Source: Halopelagius fulvigenes
Lineage (GTDB): Archaea; Halobacteriota; Halobacteria; Halobacteriales; Haloferacaceae
Assembly: GCF_042662625.1 (NCBI RefSeq)
Contig: NZ_JBHSXH010000009.1
Coordinates: 62,001-126,000 of the forward strand
DNA: 64,000 nt
Direction of reading: 5' to 3'
This document shows, piece after piece, positions 44,606-53,204 of this stretch; the first letter of the stretch is position 1, and each line of letters starts with the position of its first letter. A program made the position numbers and the translations under genes. The notes under the pieces are model-generated. The model did no database searches and was not told where the DNA came from. It saw nothing but the letters and a program-made list of their open reading frames with translations.

Positions 44606-45805
44606 TCAGTCGCCGTCGATTTCGAACCGCTCGACGCTCCACTCGGTCGAGACGTACAACGAATCGCCGCGCGCCGTCGCGCCGTTCACCCACCGACGCG
44701 ACGGATCCCACCCGCACCGGTCGTCGGAACCGCTCTCGGAGATGTGGAATCGGTCGGTCCGGGTCCCCGCGTCGGTCACAGCGTAGACGTACCCGATGTG
44801 GTCCGCGACGCGGGCTTCGACGGACACCTCGTCGGCGCGGGCGGAGTCCGTCTGGTCCGTCTCGGAACGCAGTCCGGCGATTCCGCCGACCGGTGCCTCC
44901 GCGCGGAACCGCCACCGCTCTCGTCCGTCGCGGAGGCCGTACGAGACGGCGTTGCCCTCGTCGTCGCCGAGGAACAGTCTGTCCTCCGTCGCGTCGAGTG
45001 CCGTCGGCGTCCCCGGCGGCGTCGCCGTCCACGCCGCCTCGCCCGTCTTCGCGTCGAGGGCGACGACGGATTCGCCGCCCGCGACGACCGGTTGCCCGAC
45101 GACGGCGTCCCGGGAGACGACCCATCGCTCCGAACCGTCGGCCGGGTCAAGACCGTACACCGTCCCCGACTCGGCGGCGACGACGAGGGTCCCCGCGACG
45201 ACCGCCGGGTCCGAGAAGACGGACCGGTCCGTGTCGGCGGTCCAGCGAACCGTCCCCTCGCGGGCGTTGAGGGCGACGACGCGGTGGTCGTAGTCGGTAT
45301 CGTCTGGGGGGTCGGAGTCGTCGGCGCGGGCGGTCGAGACGGCGACGAAGACGGTGCCGTCCGCGACTGCGGGGCGCGCCCACGCGCCGCCGCCGATGGT
45401 GTCCTCCTCGCTTCCGTCCCACACCCACAGGGTGTCGCCGGTGACCGGGTCGAAGGCGTGGACGGACTTGTTTCCGGTGCCGGCGTAGACGGCGTCGTCG
45501 GTGACCGCGGGCCGTCCCCACCCCGCGCCGGTCACCGTCCGCGCCCACGCCGCGCTTCCCTCCCACGAGTTGAGGGCGACGAGTCGGGCGGTCCCCCGGA
45601 TTCCGGTCGCCCCGAACCACTCGCCGAGGAAGAGAGCGTCCGGTCCGAAGGCGGGCGTCGTCCAACTGCGCCCGGAGCGTTCCCACGTCGGTTCTCTTCG
45701 CGGCCGACAGGTCCCCGGGAGTCGGCGACCCGAGAGGAGGGAACCGACGCCGCCGATGGTCGCCGTACCGCCGACTGCGCGGAGAAACGTGCGTCTGGAG
45801 GGCAT
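44606..45805 (-). CDS. Exported PQQ-like beta-propeller protein
   Basis: 399 aa. Tat signal SRRTFLRAVGG at the N-terminus; no convincing lipobox. About seven propeller blades with recurring V(V/T)ALNxxEG(T/S)xxW, AFDPVTGDTLWVW, ALDAKTGEAAWTA, of the PQQ/BamB type. It likely serves as a binding scaffold outside the membrane. It ends 54 bases beyond the start of hisS on the same strand; no further hint of function. Confidence 0.82.
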   Translation of the reverse strand: MPSRRTFLRAVGGTATIGGVGSLLSGRRLPGTCRPRREPTWERSGRSWTTPAFGPDALFLGEWFGATGIRGTARLVALNSWEGSAAWARTVTGAGWGRPAVTDDAVYAGTGNKSVHAFDPVTGDTLWVWDGSEEDTIGGGAWARPAVADGTVFVAVSTARADDSDPPDDTDYDHRVVALNAREGTVRWTADTDRSVFSDPAVVAGTLVVAAESGTVYGLDPADGSERWVVSRDAVVGQPVVAGGESVVALDAKTGEAAWTATPPGTPTALDATEDRLFLGDDEGNAVSYGLRDGRERWRFRAEAPVGGIAGLRSETDQTDSARADEVSVEARVADHIGYVYAVTDAGTRTDRFHISESGSDDRCGWDPSRRWVNGATARGDSLYVSTEWSVERFEIDGD

Positions 45806-45883
45806 CGACCGGGAGTCGTTACGAATAGGTGATAAGTCTTCCCGACGGGACGAACCGCCGTACCGCTCGGACGCTTCCGTCGG

Positions 45884-46060
45884 TTAGCGTTCCCGCTTCG
45901 GCCACCCGGCTCCGAACGCGGGTCCGAGAGCCAGCCCGACGGCGATTCCGATCGCCAGATTCTCCATCGCGACGCCGATCGCGACCCCGACGGCGAGGCC
46001 GACCGCCATACCCTTCCCCATCGCGTCCCGACGACCGCTCTCCGATGTTTCACTCGACAT
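45884..46060 (-). CDS. Glycine-zipper micro-membrane protein
   Basis: 58 aa from the ATG at 46060 to TAA at 45884. A hydrophilic start (MSSETSESGRRDAMGKG) precedes ~34 residues with Gly every fourth position (MAVGLAVGVAIGVAMENLAIGIAVGLALGPAFGAG in outline), ending PKRER. This pattern is typical of glycine-zipper membrane proteins and shares DNA codon bias with real genes here. Function unknown. Confidence 0.65.
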   Translation of the reverse strand: MSSETSESGRRDAMGKGMAVGLAVGVAIGVAMENLAIGIAVGLALGPAFGAGWPKRER

Positions 46061-46149
46061 GCTAGTCGTTCGTCGTGTCGGGAGATAAACTTATTCTCCC
46101 GGACGCTCGCGCTCTCGCCGCCGTTCGTCGGCGAGCGCTCGACGGGCCC

Positions 46150-47079
46150 TCAGAAGGGAAGCGCGGCCACCACGTCGCCGACGGAGCGGAAGTCGCCGCC
46201 GACGGCGATGAGCGAGACGCCGGCGACGGCGAGTACCGCCGCGACGAGTCGGATGCCGAAGTGACGCTCGCGTAAGACGACGCCGCCGAGAATCACGGCG
46301 ACGATGGCTTGGGTGTTGACGATGGGCGAGGCGACGCTGGCGGGGACGAGGGCGAACGCCGTCGAGGTGACGTGTTCGCCGACGGCGACGACCGCGCCCG
46401 CGGCGGCGAACTTCGGAAGTGCGCCGCGAACGCTCGTCCACCGCCGGAGGGCGACGGGGAGGACGGCCAGTCCCGCGCCGGCGAACAGGACGGGCACCCA
46501 GGCGGCCGTCGGGATGGCGAGTTCCTGAAGCGCGACGCGCTTGCCCACGTCGCTCGCGGCGTAACAGGCGGCGCTCGCGAGTGCCAGCTGCGCGGGCCGA
46601 GAGTGGACGGCTCGCCGGAGGGGGTCCGAGAGCGCGCCGCCCCGGTAGTTGGCGACGTAGACGGCGAGCGTCGCCACGAGGACGCCCGTGATCTGGAGGG
46701 GGCCGAGGAACTGGTTCAGGAGGATGACCTCGATGGGGAGGACGAAGACGGGCGCGAGCTTGTTGATCGGCGCGACGTAGGAGACGTCGCCGTCGGCGAG
46801 GGCCTCCAAGAACAGGACGAACGCGATGCCGACGAGGGCGGCCGTTCCGGCGACGACGGCGACGCCGTAGAGGCCCAACTCACCGAGCGTCGGGACGGCG
46901 GCGGGGTCCGTCTCCATCACGGTGACGGGCAGGTACCAGAGGATGGCGAAGGCGTTGACGACGACGGTGACGACGGCCCCCGGATAGCCGCCGAAGTACT
47001 GCTTCAGAAGGAAGATGTACGTCCCCCAGACGACGGCGGCGACGAGAGAGTAGACGATACCGGGTTCGAGAGCGACCAT
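46150..47079 (-). CDS. DMT-superfamily (EamA-like) transporter
   Basis: 309 aa, ten hydrophobic helices in two EamA-type halves; the first closes with SYVAPINKLAPVFVLPIEVILLNQFL and the second with ASPIVNTQAIVAVILGGVVLRERHFG, the typical ends of each EamA repeat. It may export or import amino acids, nucleotide precursors or other small metabolites; the substrate is unknown. Confidence 0.88.
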   Translation of the reverse strand: MVALEPGIVYSLVAAVVWGTYIFLLKQYFGGYPGAVVTVVVNAFAILWYLPVTVMETDPAAVPTLGELGLYGVAVVAGTAALVGIAFVLFLEALADGDVSYVAPINKLAPVFVLPIEVILLNQFLGPLQITGVLVATLAVYVANYRGGALSDPLRRAVHSRPAQLALASAACYAASDVGKRVALQELAIPTAAWVPVLFAGAGLAVLPVALRRWTSVRGALPKFAAAGAVVAVGEHVTSTAFALVPASVASPIVNTQAIVAVILGGVVLRERHFGIRLVAAVLAVAGVSLIAVGGDFRSVGDVVAALPF

Positions 47080-47134
47080 TACGGAGTCGGTGACAGCCTC
47101 GGCGTAAGAGTCGTTCGGGTTTCGCTTCGAACCG

Positions 47135-47725
47135 TCACTTCAGCCCGCGGACGTACGTCTGCTCGTGGTCCGGAAACACCGTCGAGATGGTCTCCTGACC
47201 GTGTCGCTCCGCGAGCAACGCGCGGAGTTCCCCCTCGTAGTCGCCCTTGGGGATGCGCTCGGAGGGCCCCGACTCCACGTCGAGTTTCTCCTCGACGAGT
47301 TTGTCGACGGCGTGGCGGCCGAACCCGACGAGCGGAGAGAGGTAGTCGACGTCGTGTCTGTCTTCGAGGCTCTGCGCCTGCGCGCGGGAGACGGTCGGCA
47401 CCCTGTCGTCCCGGCGCGTCCCGTCGGCGACGGCGGCCACGTCCAACTCGGCGACCCGTTCGAGGGCGTGTTCGTGGACGCGCTGGATGCCGTTTCTCGG
47501 GTAGCCGTCCTCGACCATCAGGTCGGCGGCGTCCTCGGCGACGGCGCGGTCCAACTCCACGGTGTCGAAGTCGTAGCCGAGTCTGTCGGCGGCGTCGCGG
47601 GCGTGCTTCCAGTCGTCGGTGACGCCGAACCGACCGGTGACGAGCGTCACGTCGTAGAAAGAATCGAGCAGTAGGGCGGCGAGCGTCGAGTCCTTCCCGC
47701 CGCTGTAGAGGAGCGCTAAATCCAC
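47135..47725 (-). CDS. PP-loop ATP pyrophosphatase-family protein (DUF7411-like)
   Basis: 196 aa, GTG start at 47725. The PP-loop is LLYSGGKDSTLAALL; later conserved parts include AVADGTRRDDRVPTVS and YLSPLVGFGRHAVDKLVE. Enzymes of this class activate a substrate by adenylation (tRNA thiolation, amidation). It follows the PDCD5-family gene by 7 bases and is probably co-transcribed with rps19e and that gene. The target is not evident. Confidence 0.85.
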   Translation of the reverse strand: MDLALLYSGGKDSTLAALLLDSFYDVTLVTGRFGVTDDWKHARDAADRLGYDFDTVELDRAVAEDAADLMVEDGYPRNGIQRVHEHALERVAELDVAAVADGTRRDDRVPTVSRAQAQSLEDRHDVDYLSPLVGFGRHAVDKLVEEKLDVESGPSERIPKGDYEGELRALLAERHGQETISTVFPDHEQTYVRGLK

Positions 47726-47732
47726 GTTCGCG

Positions 47733-48095
47733 TCAGCGTCGACGGATGTTGAAGCTCTTCGAGTCAGGCTGAAGCTCCTTGAGGAGGCTCTTCATCTGGT
47801 CCTCGTCGATGCGGCCCTGGATGCGACCGCTCTGTGCGAGGGCGGTCACCTGTTTCTTGACCTTCTCCGCGAACTCCGGCTTCGACATCTCGACGGCGTT
47901 GAGACGCTGCCGAGCGCCGTCGGTGAGGTACTGCTTGAGGAGGGCGTCCTGTTGCGCCTCGGCGCGTTCGCGCGCCGCCTCCTGTGCGGCTTCGTCCCGG
48001 CCGCCGCCCTGCTGTCCCGCCTGTTCCTGCAACTCCTGCATCTTCTCCTCTCGCAGCTTCTGCAGCCGTTCGTCCTCGTCGGGATTTCCGCTCAT
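47733..48095 (-). CDS. PDCD5-family DNA-binding protein
   Basis: 120 aa: an acidic helical start (DEDERLQKLREEKMQELQEQ), a Gln/Ala-rich helix, and the conserved core LLKQYLTDGARQRLNAVEMSKPEFAEKVKKQVTALAQSGRIQGRIDEDQMKSLL. Archaeal members are small nucleic-acid-binding proteins. Lies downstream of rps19e, the standard archaeal neighbourhood. Confidence 0.95.
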   Translation of the reverse strand: MSGNPDEDERLQKLREEKMQELQEQAGQQGGGRDEAAQEAARERAEAQQDALLKQYLTDGARQRLNAVEMSKPEFAEKVKKQVTALAQSGRIQGRIDEDQMKSLLKELQPDSKSFNIRRR

Positions 48096-48204
48096 ATCGT
48101 ACGATTCCGTCGCGCATCTGAAAACGATTACGGACAGGTCTGACAGGCGACGTGACGCTGCCGCTAGGGGTGACAGTTACCGAAAGCAGAATTCGACGGT
48201 CGAC

Positions 48205-48660
48205 TCAGGCGTAGCGTTCGAGTTCCGGGCGGTCGAGCGACTCGAAGACCTCTGCTGCGGCGTTGTCGAGGAAGCTACGACCGTCGTCGGTGATGACGCG
48301 GCCGCGACCCTTCGCGGTGTTGACCAGACCCTCCTCCTCTAACTGCTGGAGGATGGTGCGGATGACCTTCTTGCTGCCCGTGTCGGAGTGCTTGCCGGCG
48401 ACGCGGTAGCGGGTCGAACCCTTCTTTCGGCCGCCGTATTCCGTCGAGAGGCGGTCGATGCCGACGGGACCGTCGGTGGCGACCTTGCGGAGGAGCGACG
48501 CGGCGCGGACGTACCAGAAGTCGTCCTGTTGCGGCGGGAGTTCCCGCGTCTGCCCCGTCTTGACGAAGGCCATCCACTCGGGTTCCTCGATGCGTTCTTC
48601 GAGTCGTTCGGCGACGTCCTCGATGAGGGCGTCCGCCGGAACGTCATAGATGGTTACCAT
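48205..48660 (-). CDS. rps19e: Ribosomal protein S19e
   Basis: 151 aa. TIYDVPADALIEDVAERL, PEWMAFVKTGQTRELPPQQDDFWYVRAASLLRKV, STEYGGRKKGSTRYRVAGKHSDTGSKKVIRTILQQLEEEGLV: a textbook S19e sequence. A small-subunit protein found in archaea and eukaryotes. First gene of a likely three-gene transcript with the PDCD5 and PP-loop genes. Confidence 0.97.
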   Translation of the reverse strand: MVTIYDVPADALIEDVAERLEERIEEPEWMAFVKTGQTRELPPQQDDFWYVRAASLLRKVATDGPVGIDRLSTEYGGRKKGSTRYRVAGKHSDTGSKKVIRTILQQLEEEGLVNTAKGRGRVITDDGRSFLDNAAAEVFESLDRPELERYA

Positions 48661-48809
48661 GGGTACTCGTTCCGGACGGCGTCGTTTAAAGCCATCGTAT
48701 TCGGGCGGTACGCGACCGATGCGGCCTCTCGCCTCGACGCGTCACCAGACGGGTTCGAGGCGACCGTTCCGCGCCTCGGCGCGTCCCGCGCGTCGCGGCT
48801 ATCCCCCGC

Positions 48810-49082
48810 TTACTCCATCTTCTCGAACGTCGCGTTCCCGTTCTGTTCGACGGTGATGCGGTACCCTTCGTAGCGGAACTGGACCCGCATCCGAGCCTCC
48901 GGCGACGGCGGATTCGAGAAGAGGTGGTCGAGGACGCCGTCCACGCGGTCGTAGGCGGTCGTCAACTCGGTCGGGTGGACCCCCTCCAAGTCGGCGACGA
49001 CTTTGACGACTTCCACTCCGGGATTCTCCGCGTCCGTATCGAGCCGTCTTCGCGTCTCGCCACTATCAGACCAATTACTCAT
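48810..49082 (-). CDS. HalOD1 output-domain protein
   Basis: 90 aa from the ATG at 49082. The pattern VEVVKVVADLEGVHPTELTTAYDRVDGVLDHLF and VQFRYEGYRITVEQNGNATFEKME matches the HalOD1 domain, as does the other stand-alone copy at 10659-10970. Predicted signalling or output role only. Confidence 0.85.
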   Translation of the reverse strand: MSNWSDSGETRRRLDTDAENPGVEVVKVVADLEGVHPTELTTAYDRVDGVLDHLFSNPPSPEARMRVQFRYEGYRITVEQNGNATFEKME

Positions 49083-49225
49083 CTCGTAGTTGTATCTCGT
49101 ATCCACGCACATAGGAGTGGTTGCCGTGCGGTTTTTCGACTTCTCCCGTCCGTGATACGGCCGGCGGGCCGAACCGACGGGTTCGGCCCCGGCGCACGGA
49201 CGGACCCCGGGGCGGGTGCGACTCG

Positions 49226-50263
49226 CTACGCCCCGTTCGCGCGAGCGCTCACCCACGCCATCACGGTGCCGCCGATGAGGATGGGGATCCAGTACACCGC
49301 GCCGCGGAAGATGACGACGGCGGCGACGGCGATGGAGTTCGTGACGTTCGGGAGGGGGGCCGCGAGCAGGAGCAGAACGAGGACGCTCTCGATGCCGCCC
49401 GCTCCGCCCGGAAGCGGCGTCACGCCCGCTATCGCGCCGATGGGGACGACGAACAGGGCGATAGACAGCGGGATGTTGATTCCGATGGCCCTGAACGAGA
49501 GCCAGAGGCCGAGCATCTGGAAGGACCACCCGAAGGCGGACATCCCGAGCGCCAGCGCCAATCCGCGCGGGTTCGTCGCGATGCGTTCGATGGCGCGGAA
49601 GAAGCCGTTGATGCGCTTCTCGATGCCCTCCCTCGTTGGAGGGGTGATGCGCGGGACGCGCTCCGTGACCCACTGGATGCGCGGCGTCAGGCTCCTGACG
49701 ATTCGCGTCTCCAGTTCGTACCGCCGCTGCCACGCGAGGTAGCCGATGGTGGGGACGGTCACCGCGAGGGCGACGACGGCCACGATAGCCAGCGCGAGGT
49801 CGCGGTTCGTCCCGAGGGTGACCTCCGTCGCGTAGTAGATAGCGCCCATGAGGGCGATGGTGATGGAGGGGACGAAGTTGAGCGTGTCCACGCTGGCGAT
49901 GGCCGCGAGGCTCGTCTCGTACTCCGCGTCGGCGGTGCGGGTGATGAGGTAGGCGGTGACCGGTTCGCCGCCCGCCTGCCCGAACGGGGTGATGTTGTTC
50001 GAGAACATCGCCCCGTTGAAGATGAAGAACGACTTCGCGAACGACATCTCGACGCCGAGGACGCCCAACACCGTCCGAAGCGCGACGCTCCACGCCGCCA
50101 ACCAACCGAGCGTGGTGGCGACGACGAGTGCGACGTACATGGGGTCGGCCCGTTGGAGGGTGCCGATCAGGTCGTCCACGCCGGCGTAGTAAAACAGCAC
50201 CGCGAACACCGCGAACGCGCCGAGAAATCCCAGTACGGTGGCGCGGAGGTTCTCGCGGGCCAT
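49226..50263 (-). CDS. Flippase-like membrane protein (UPF0104/LPG synthase TM family)
   Basis: 345 aa from the ATG at 50263. About eight helices; signature stretches are FIFNGAMFSNNITPFGQAGGEPVTAYLI and GVTPLPGGAGGIESVLVLLL, typical of the lysylphosphatidylglycerol-synthase-like TM family. Members move or modify lipids or lipid-linked sugars in the membrane; in archaea the substrate is unknown. Confidence 0.88.
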   Translation of the reverse strand: MARENLRATVLGFLGAFAVFAVLFYYAGVDDLIGTLQRADPMYVALVVATTLGWLAAWSVALRTVLGVLGVEMSFAKSFFIFNGAMFSNNITPFGQAGGEPVTAYLITRTADAEYETSLAAIASVDTLNFVPSITIALMGAIYYATEVTLGTNRDLALAIVAVVALAVTVPTIGYLAWQRRYELETRIVRSLTPRIQWVTERVPRITPPTREGIEKRINGFFRAIERIATNPRGLALALGMSAFGWSFQMLGLWLSFRAIGINIPLSIALFVVPIGAIAGVTPLPGGAGGIESVLVLLLLAAPLPNVTNSIAVAAVVIFRGAVYWIPILIGGTVMAWVSARANGA

Positions 50264-50409
50264 ATCCCGACCGTCGGCCGTCCGCGGCATCAAGCCATCG
50301 AAAGTGACCGACGGCCGACGGGTACGACGGGATCCGGAGCCGGACCGACGCCGCAGCGCGGACCGGCGCGACGGGGTGGTTTTTTCGCCGTCGGGACGAG
50401 ACAGTGAGC

Positions 50410-51297
50410 ATGGACGAACGAACGGCGCTCCGAGCGCTCGCGGTGGACCTCCCCGGCGCGGGCGACGACGCCGCCGTCGTCGGCGCGCAGGTGGTGACGA
50501 CGGACATGCTCCACGAGTCCACCGACTTCCCGGCGGGGACGACGCGGTACACCGCCGGGTGGCGCGCCGTCGGCGCGTCGCTCTCGGACGTGGCGGCAAT
50601 GGGCGCGGCGGCCACGGCAGCGGTTGCGGCCTACGGCGCGCCCGCACTCGACGAGGACGAACTCCGCGCGTTCGTCGGCGGCGCGCGCGACGTCTGCGAG
50701 TCCGTCGGCGCGGAGTACGTCGGCGGCGACTTGGACACCCACGACGAGTTCACCGTCGCCACGACGGCCCTCGGCGACGTGAGCGACGACGGTGCGGTCC
50801 TCCGGTCCGGGGCGTCGTCTGGCGAGGTGGTCTGCGTCACCGGCGCTCTCGGCCGAAGCGCCGCCGGACTCCGCGCGTTCGAGGCGGGCGACGTCGAACG
50901 CGGGAACGACCTCTTTCGGTTCCCCCCGCGGGTCGCCTCGGGCGTCGCGGTCGCGCCGCACGCGACGGCGATGATGGATTCGAGCGACGGACTCGCGCGT
51001 TCGCTCCACCAACTCGCGGAGGCGTCCGACTGCGGGTTCGACGTGTCGTGGGACAGTCTCCCCGTCCACGACGCCGTCGCCGACTACGCCGGGGGCGACG
51101 GCGACGAGAGGGAGATGGCGGCGTACTTCGGCGAGGACTTCGAACTCGTGTTCACCGTCCCCGAGTCGGACCTCTCGGCGGTTCGGGCGTCGGCCCCCGT
51201 CCCGGTCACCGTCGTCGGCGAGGTGACGGCCGAGGGAATCGTCGCGGACGGCGAACCGGTCCCCGACGAGGGATACACCCACGCGTCGAACGGGTAG
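50410..51297 (+). CDS. thiL: Thiamine-monophosphate kinase
   Basis: 295 aa from the ATG at 50410 (a GTG two codons upstream is possible). The PurM-like N-domain reads LPGAGDDAAVVGAQVVTTDMLHESTDF with RAVGASLSDVAAMGA, and the C-domain GRSAAGLRAFEAG, MMDSSDGLARSLHQLAE and YFGEDFELVF. It phosphorylates thiamine monophosphate to thiamine diphosphate. Head to head with the flippase-like gene. Confidence 0.93.
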   Translation: MDERTALRALAVDLPGAGDDAAVVGAQVVTTDMLHESTDFPAGTTRYTAGWRAVGASLSDVAAMGAAATAAVAAYGAPALDEDELRAFVGGARDVCESVGAEYVGGDLDTHDEFTVATTALGDVSDDGAVLRSGASSGEVVCVTGALGRSAAGLRAFEAGDVERGNDLFRFPPRVASGVAVAPHATAMMDSSDGLARSLHQLAEASDCGFDVSWDSLPVHDAVADYAGGDGDEREMAAYFGEDFELVFTVPESDLSAVRASAPVPVTVVGEVTAEGIVADGEPVPDEGYTHASNG

Positions 51298-51322
51298 AGT
51301 CCGAGACGGAGCCCCCGCCCCT

Positions 51323-52462
51323 TCAGACGGTCATCACTTCGATGGGCACGAGGAGGAAACAGAGCGCTCCCAGCGCGAACGTGAGGAGACCGAGCGCCAT
51401 GCGGGCTGGCCCTATCGGCGACTCGTCGATGGGGTCGGCGGGGCCCTTGAACGCGATGACCGTCGAGAACAGCCCCCAGAACGCCCACAGGCCGACGGAC
51501 TCGCTGAGGTTGTTTCCGAGTCCGTAGTAGAGGTACCCCGAGAGGCCGAACAGGACGAGGGGGACGAACGCCGCGACGCGTTCCTGCGCCTCGCCGACCA
51601 TCGCGCGGACGATGTGGCCGCCGTCGAGTTGCCCGACGGGGAGCAGGTTCAGGACGGTGAAGAACATCCCGACCCACCCGCCGATGATGACCGGGTGGAC
51701 GGTGACCGTCGGGTCGGTGTACTCGGTCGGTCGGCCGAGTATCTCCGCGATGATGTTCAAAAGCGGCGGGTTGTTGAAGACGATGACCTCGCCGCCCTCC
51801 TGCACCGCCCACGACGGGATGGTCATCGGCGGCAGGGAGAGGCCGACCGCGGTGACGATGACCGTCGCGACCAGACCGGCCAACGGGCCGGCGACGCCGA
51901 TGTCGAAGAGGGCCTCCCGGTCGGGCATCTGCCCGCGCATCTGGATTATCGCCCCGAGCGTCCCGAACGGGAAGACGAATGGGATGAGATAGGGGAGCGA
52001 GATGTCCACCCCGTGGTACCGTCCCACGACGTAGTGGCCGAGTTCGTGCGTCGCCAACACGCCGAGGACGGCGGCGGTGAACGGCCACGCCCGGAGGACG
52101 ACCAGCGGGTTCGCCATCACCTCCGAGAGGGGGATGTAGTACCACGTTAGCGCGCCCACGAGCATCGTCGAGACGACGGTGGCGAGGAAGAGGCCGACGT
52201 TCTTCCACGGGACGCCCTCGACGCCCTCGGAGACGGGTCGGGCGACGATCACGTCCTCCCTGCCGGAGGCGGTCGAGGTGACCTGCACTTCGTATCCGGC
52301 GCGCCTGAAGACGGGCCACACCTCGCGGACGAGCATTCGCTCCGGGACAAGCGATTCGCCGTAGTAGAGGATGCGGTCACCGTCCCGGCGCGTCTCGTGG
52401 AGGTGAAACACCGACTGGAGGGCCTCGACCGGCGGGGCCTCCGCCGAATCGACGGATTCCAT
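51323..52462 (-). CDS. Site-2 protease-type membrane metalloprotease (M50)
   Basis: 379 aa from the ATG at 52462 (the longer frame starts in a poor region). A cytosolic N-terminal domain (to ~85) leads to six to seven helices with the zinc site H139-E-L-G-H143 and LPVGQLDGGHI as the third ligand. No PDZ domain. Such proteases cut membrane-embedded regulators or signal remnants. Convergent with thiL. Confidence 0.92.
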   Translation of the reverse strand: MESVDSAEAPPVEALQSVFHLHETRRDGDRILYYGESLVPERMLVREVWPVFRRAGYEVQVTSTASGREDVIVARPVSEGVEGVPWKNVGLFLATVVSTMLVGALTWYYIPLSEVMANPLVVLRAWPFTAAVLGVLATHELGHYVVGRYHGVDISLPYLIPFVFPFGTLGAIIQMRGQMPDREALFDIGVAGPLAGLVATVIVTAVGLSLPPMTIPSWAVQEGGEVIVFNNPPLLNIIAEILGRPTEYTDPTVTVHPVIIGGWVGMFFTVLNLLPVGQLDGGHIVRAMVGEAQERVAAFVPLVLFGLSGYLYYGLGNNLSESVGLWAFWGLFSTVIAFKGPADPIDESPIGPARMALGLLTFALGALCFLLVPIEVMTV

Positions 52463-52628
52463 CGCTACACAAGTATGTCGCACGTCGGTATAAATCCCGT
52501 GACAGCGGGTGTCGTGACCGCTCGTCGTCGGCGGGCGGGGGAGGCCCCGCCGACGCGCGGCGGTCGGAACGGCGGAAGGAGTCGCGGGGACACTCGGGCG
52601 GCGGTCGTTCAGCGACGAACGCGCCCGC

Positions 52629-52892
52629 TCAGGCGTGGTTCGGTTCGATGCGCCACGTGGTCGCGCTCGTGTACGACCACTTCTCGATGGTCAGCTCCGT
52701 CGCGGACTCGCGGAGCTTGACCATCAGGGCGCCGATCTCCTTGGGCGAGAGACCGACCTCGTCCGCGATGAACTTCGACTTGAAGTACAGCTCGCCGTCC
52801 TGCGCCTTCTCGACGAGGTACTGCTTCAGACGGTCTTCTTTCGAGACGTTCTCGCTTGCGGACTCGGTGGAGGGGTTTGCGGTTGCGCTCAT
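52629..52892 (-). CDS. Small winged-helix-like protein (DUF7123-like)
   Basis: 87 aa. EDRLKQYLVEKAQDGELYFKSKFIADEVGLSPKEIGALMVKLRESATELTIEKWSYTSATTWRIEP has the helix-turn-helix form of a small winged helix (YFKSKFIADEVGLSPKEIGALMVKL). Known to me as a widespread haloarchaeal family of unknown role. Its promoter is strong: a TATATAAA-type element sits ~40 bases upstream. Confidence 0.82.
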   Translation of the reverse strand: MSATANPSTESASENVSKEDRLKQYLVEKAQDGELYFKSKFIADEVGLSPKEIGALMVKLRESATELTIEKWSYTSATTWRIEPNHA

Positions 52893-52928
52893 CTGTGTGA
52901 CCTCACTTCCTCCATGCTTCCGGGAGAG

Positions 52929-52936
52929 TATATAAA
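52929..52936 (-). promoter_or_regulatory. TATA element for the DUF7123-like gene
   Basis: TTTATATA on the minus strand, centre ~40 bases before the ATG at 52892, implying a leader of about 15 bases. Confidence 0.65.
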
Positions 52937-53000
52937 GAAAGGAACGTTAGTGGGAATTCGACCGCTTTCACCCCTAAATAGCGAAAAATGCACGTTTCAC

Positions 53001-53040
53001 GACGCTTCAGAAACCGATTAGACGTTTTAGAAACCGATAT
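53001..53040. repeat. Two tandem 20-base repeats
   Basis: GACGCTTCAGAAACCGATTA (53001-53020) and GACGTTTTAGAAACCGATAT (53021-53040), sharing AGAAACCGAT and GACG. They lie ~110-150 bases upstream of the DUF7123-like gene; two helical turns of DNA apart, so a factor could bind both. Confidence 0.55.
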
Positions 53041-53204
53041 AAACGATTTGTTCTTTTGAGTAACGGATGAAAACATTGGATCCGTGAAGCGGAAGATATT
53101 GCCGGTTAGGTGGCGTTAAGACGGTATTTCTTGCTGGTTTTGTCCCCGTTCGGGCTCGGGTCGCCATCGCCGTCAGACGCGCGGCGGACGCGTACGCGGA
53201 CGTT

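Larger units (their letters stand above)
52893..53204. other. 312-base intergenic region upstream of the DUF7123-like gene
   Basis: AT-richer than its surroundings. It holds the TATA element at 52929-52936 and two tandem 20-base repeats at 53001-53040. No gene is evident. Confidence 0.6.

Noticed and set aside
41769..45125. Minus-strand frame running from hisS into the sulfatase gene
   Set aside because: Only the part from the ATG at 43196 reads as a sulfatase; the upstream part is Arg-rich shadow of hisS and the propeller gene.
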